Source: Teratosphaeria epicoccoides
Lineage: Eukaryota; Ascomycota; Dothideomycetes; Mycosphaerellales; Teratosphaeriaceae
Direction: 5' to 3'
Length of the DNA stretch: 64,000 nucleotides
NCBI GenBank assembly: GCA_021401465.1
Contig: JADDMT010000007.1
Location: 62,001 to 126,000 of the forward strand
The notes beneath the pieces were generated by a model, which made no database searches, had not been told where the DNA came from, and saw only the letters and a list, made by a program, of their open reading frames with translations. The position numbers and the translations under genes are program-made. Of this stretch, positions 61,823 to 64,000 are shown one piece after another (positions within the stretch are counted from its first letter, which is position 1; the number at the start of each line of letters is the position of its first letter).

Positions 61823-62482
61823 ATTCGCGAGCTGTGAGAAGACTGTCAGTACCTTGGGCGATGCGGTGTTTTCCAAAGGCCAACGCGAGTATATGAAGTC
61901 AGTCGTCAAGCATCGATCCCGGGCTTCAACGCGAGCTCAATGGCTACATGTACATGTAGCGACATTGCGCTTCGGGAAGGAACGGATGCTCGTGACAGTA
62001 AGATGCGTACCTCGGATGTCAGGTGATCCTGAGATATTTATGAGTTGGTGGAAGAGTGAAAGAAAAGGTGAAAATATGTTTGTGTGTTGTCACTGCGTCA
62101 GCACAAAAATCATCTTGATGCTCTGGGCTGGCTGGAAGCTGTTGAGCGCCCCACCATTCATGCCCCTCGTGCTCCCACCCCGATGGAGGTATCCCTGGGC
62201 GGCTCGATCCCACGTCCGGCCCGACTCGGCCTCCGAGAGCCGCTGAGCCTCCCGTCACTTTGCTTCTAAGTTGCGGTTTGCCTGAATATGTGCCTGGGAT
62301 CAGACGCGCGAAGGTGTCGTAGAAACACCATCACATCAAAACCACCCCATCGACCACCTTTGCACTCGCCCTCAAAAGACCACTGATTCTCTTGCTTGTC
62401 ATCGGCCACGGACATAGCATTTGATATACACAGATAGATCATAGCAGACAGACGGGACAGGGACCTTGGGAGCCGCGGCAAG
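61823..62482. promoter_or_regulatory. Divergent promoter region (enolase / RPT4)
   Basis: 660 bp between two divergent, highly expressed housekeeping genes. It should contain both promoters, plus the enolase leader with its putative 5' intron. Confidence 0.45.
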
Positions 62483-63784
62483 ATGGCGAGCGACCCAGAG
62501 CGAGAGCACGCTCTCGAGGAATACAAGCAGAAACTCCTCGAATCACGAGAATGGGAAGCCAAACTCAAAGCGCTGCGCCTGGAGATCAAATCACTGCAAC
62601 ACGACTTCGATGTCAGCGAAGACAACATCAAGGCGCTTCAATCCGTTGGTCAGATCATTGGCGAAGTCCTCAAGCAGCTCGACGAGGAGCGCTTCATTGT
62701 CAAAGCATCTTCAGGTCCTCGATATGTCGTGGGATGCCGAAGTAAGGTGGACAAGTTGAAGCTGAAGCAGGGGACGAGAGTGGCGCTGGACATGACAACG
62801 TTGACCATCATGCGCATGCTACCTCGAGAGGTGGACCCGTTAGTGTACAACATGAGCTTGGAGGATCCAGGTCAGGTCAGTTTCGCGGGCATCGGTGGTT
62901 TGAACGAGCAGATTCGAGAGTTGCGAGAGGTGATTGAGTTGCCATTGAAGAACCCGGAGCTGTTCTTAAGAGTTGGCATCAAGCCGCCAAAGGGTGTGCT
63001 GTTGTACGGACCGCCGGGCACAGGGAAGACGTTGCTGGCGAGAGCAGTGGCGAGCAGTCTGGAGACGAATTTCCTGAAAGGTACAAACACGGTCTGCATA
63101 CTCACACTTGCTTAATAGCTACTGACGCCATCAAACAGTCGTCTCTTCTGCGATCGTCGACAAATACATTGGCGAGTCTGCCCGCCTCATCCGCGAGATG
63201 TTTGGCTACGCGAAAGAACACGAGCCCTGCATCATCTTCATGGACGAGATCGATGCCATTGGTGGCCGCCGCTTCTCGGAAGGTACCTCCGCGGACCGCG
63301 AAATCCAGCGAACGCTGATGGAACTCCTCAACCAACTCGACGGCTTCGACTACCTCGGCAAGACCAAAATCATCATGGCCACCAATCGCCCAGACACATT
63401 AGACCCGGCGCTGTTACGAGCAGGAAGATTGGATCGCAAGATCGAAATCCCGTTGCCGAACGAGGCGGGCAGGTTGGAGGTGCTCAAGATTCACGCGAGT
63501 GGAGTGCAAAAGGAGGGCGAGATTGATTTCGAGAGTGTGGTCAAGATGTCGGATGGATTGAACGGTGCTGATTTGAGGAACGTGGTTACCGAGGCTGGAT
63601 TGTTTGCCATCAAGGATTATCGGGATGCGATCAACCAGGATGACTTCAATAAGGCGGTACGGAAGGTTGCGGAGAGTAAGAAGTTGGAGGGCAAGTTAGA
63701 GTAAGTCGCACCTCTGTTTTGACCCCTTGACGTTCGGTACGACAGCGACTAACAATATACCCTCTCAGGTACCAGAAACTGTAA
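62483..63784 (+). CDS. rpt4: 26S proteasome regulatory ATPase subunit Rpt4
   Basis: Three exons, 62483-63080, 63139-63700 and 63769-63784, with introns of 58 and 68 bp, give 391 residues. An N-terminal coiled coil (EKHALEEY-type heptads, EIKSLQHDFDVSEDN) is followed by the OB-fold region (GPRYVVGCRSKVDKLKLKQG). The AAA domain has Walker A GPPGTGKT, pore loop KYIGESARLIREMFGY, Walker B IIFMDEID, and the second region of homology ATNRPDTLDPALLRAGRLDR. The last exon codes for only YQKL, joined as KLEYQKL. The ring subunit unfolds and translocates ubiquitinated substrates into the 20S core. The pattern of KYIGESARLIREMF identifies Rpt4 rather than the other Rpt subunits. Confidence 0.95.
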
Positions 63785-64000
63785 ACATGGTGTGCACAGT
63801 CGTCAGGAGCGCGATAGCACGGCGACTACTTGATGCTCTGAAATCAAAAGGATCCAAGTCGAACGGCGTCGACGTTGTAGAGAAGGCCCCAGTGTACAAT
63901 ACAATTATATGGCGACGCATCATTACACGATGGCCAGATAGTCGCGGCACAGCTTTCTGCTGACCTGTGTCAGTGACACCGGCACTCGCCTGAGCCAGTG

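Noticed and set aside
1..64000. Secondary-metabolite or other multi-gene cluster.
   Set aside because: No polyketide synthase, peptide synthetase, terpene cyclase, P450 or transporter set is present. The regulator, reductase and dehydrogenase are far apart and separated by housekeeping genes.

Overview
This window looks like a filamentous ascomycete fungus (Pezizomycotina). The evidence is: protein genes on both strands split by 50-85 bp introns with GTRNGY donors, CTRAY-like branch sites and YAG acceptors; a velvet-family regulator (velB); a Zn2Cys6/fungal-specific-domain transcription factor; a ferric reductase; small secreted cysteine-rich proteins; and orthologues of fungal housekeeping genes (UTP13, EMC2, PAN1, AP-3 delta, enolase, RPT4). 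A Dothideomycete is my best guess from the overall flavour; that is inference. I see no tRNA, rRNA, CRISPR array, intact transposon, phage or bacterial feature.

Layout. 1-6.1 kb: a partial acidic/serine-rich protein and UTP13, both on the minus strand, with UTP13 head-to-head with a G3E (CobW-type) metallochaperone GTPase (6.2-7.4 kb). 7.5-12.4 kb: an accessory stretch with an F-box-like, C-terminally anchored protein, a decayed tandem copy of it, and a second small tail-anchored-like protein. 13.1-16.7 kb: a J-domain protein, EMC2 and a CorA-like membrane protein. 16.7-27.4 kb: gene-poor DNA holding one six-exon ferric reductase with an iron-type GATA site upstream, a broken protein kinase and a 33-bp repeat array. 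27.4-37.1 kb: PAN1, an unknown protein and a SAM-PH protein. 37.1-45.8 kb: a Zn2Cys6 regulator after a 2.8 kb spacer, a conserved-looking unknown and a 118-aa secreted cysteine-rich protein. 45.8-53.5 kb: AP-3 delta, a 59-aa secreted cysteine-rich protein visible only after splicing, a two-exon unknown and velB. 53.5-64 kb: the long velB upstream region, a protein with a ubiquitin-like C-terminus, a 3-beta-HSD-type dehydrogenase, a NAT9-type acetyltransferase, enolase and RPT4.

Functionally this is a mosaic of conserved housekeeping genes (ribosome biogenesis, ER membrane insertion, endocytosis, vacuolar sorting, glycolysis, proteasome) with accessory pockets (paralogue decay, candidate effectors, iron uptake, developmental and secondary-metabolism regulation). 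Genes are mostly independent units; several pairs share short divergent promoters. Exon coordinates were read by eye from splice signals and reading-frame continuity, not from transcript data. No new multi-gene system could be demonstrated. The best leads are the two secreted cysteine-rich proteins, the ubiquitin-like protein, the stop-free PAN1 intron and the gene/pseudogene pair.
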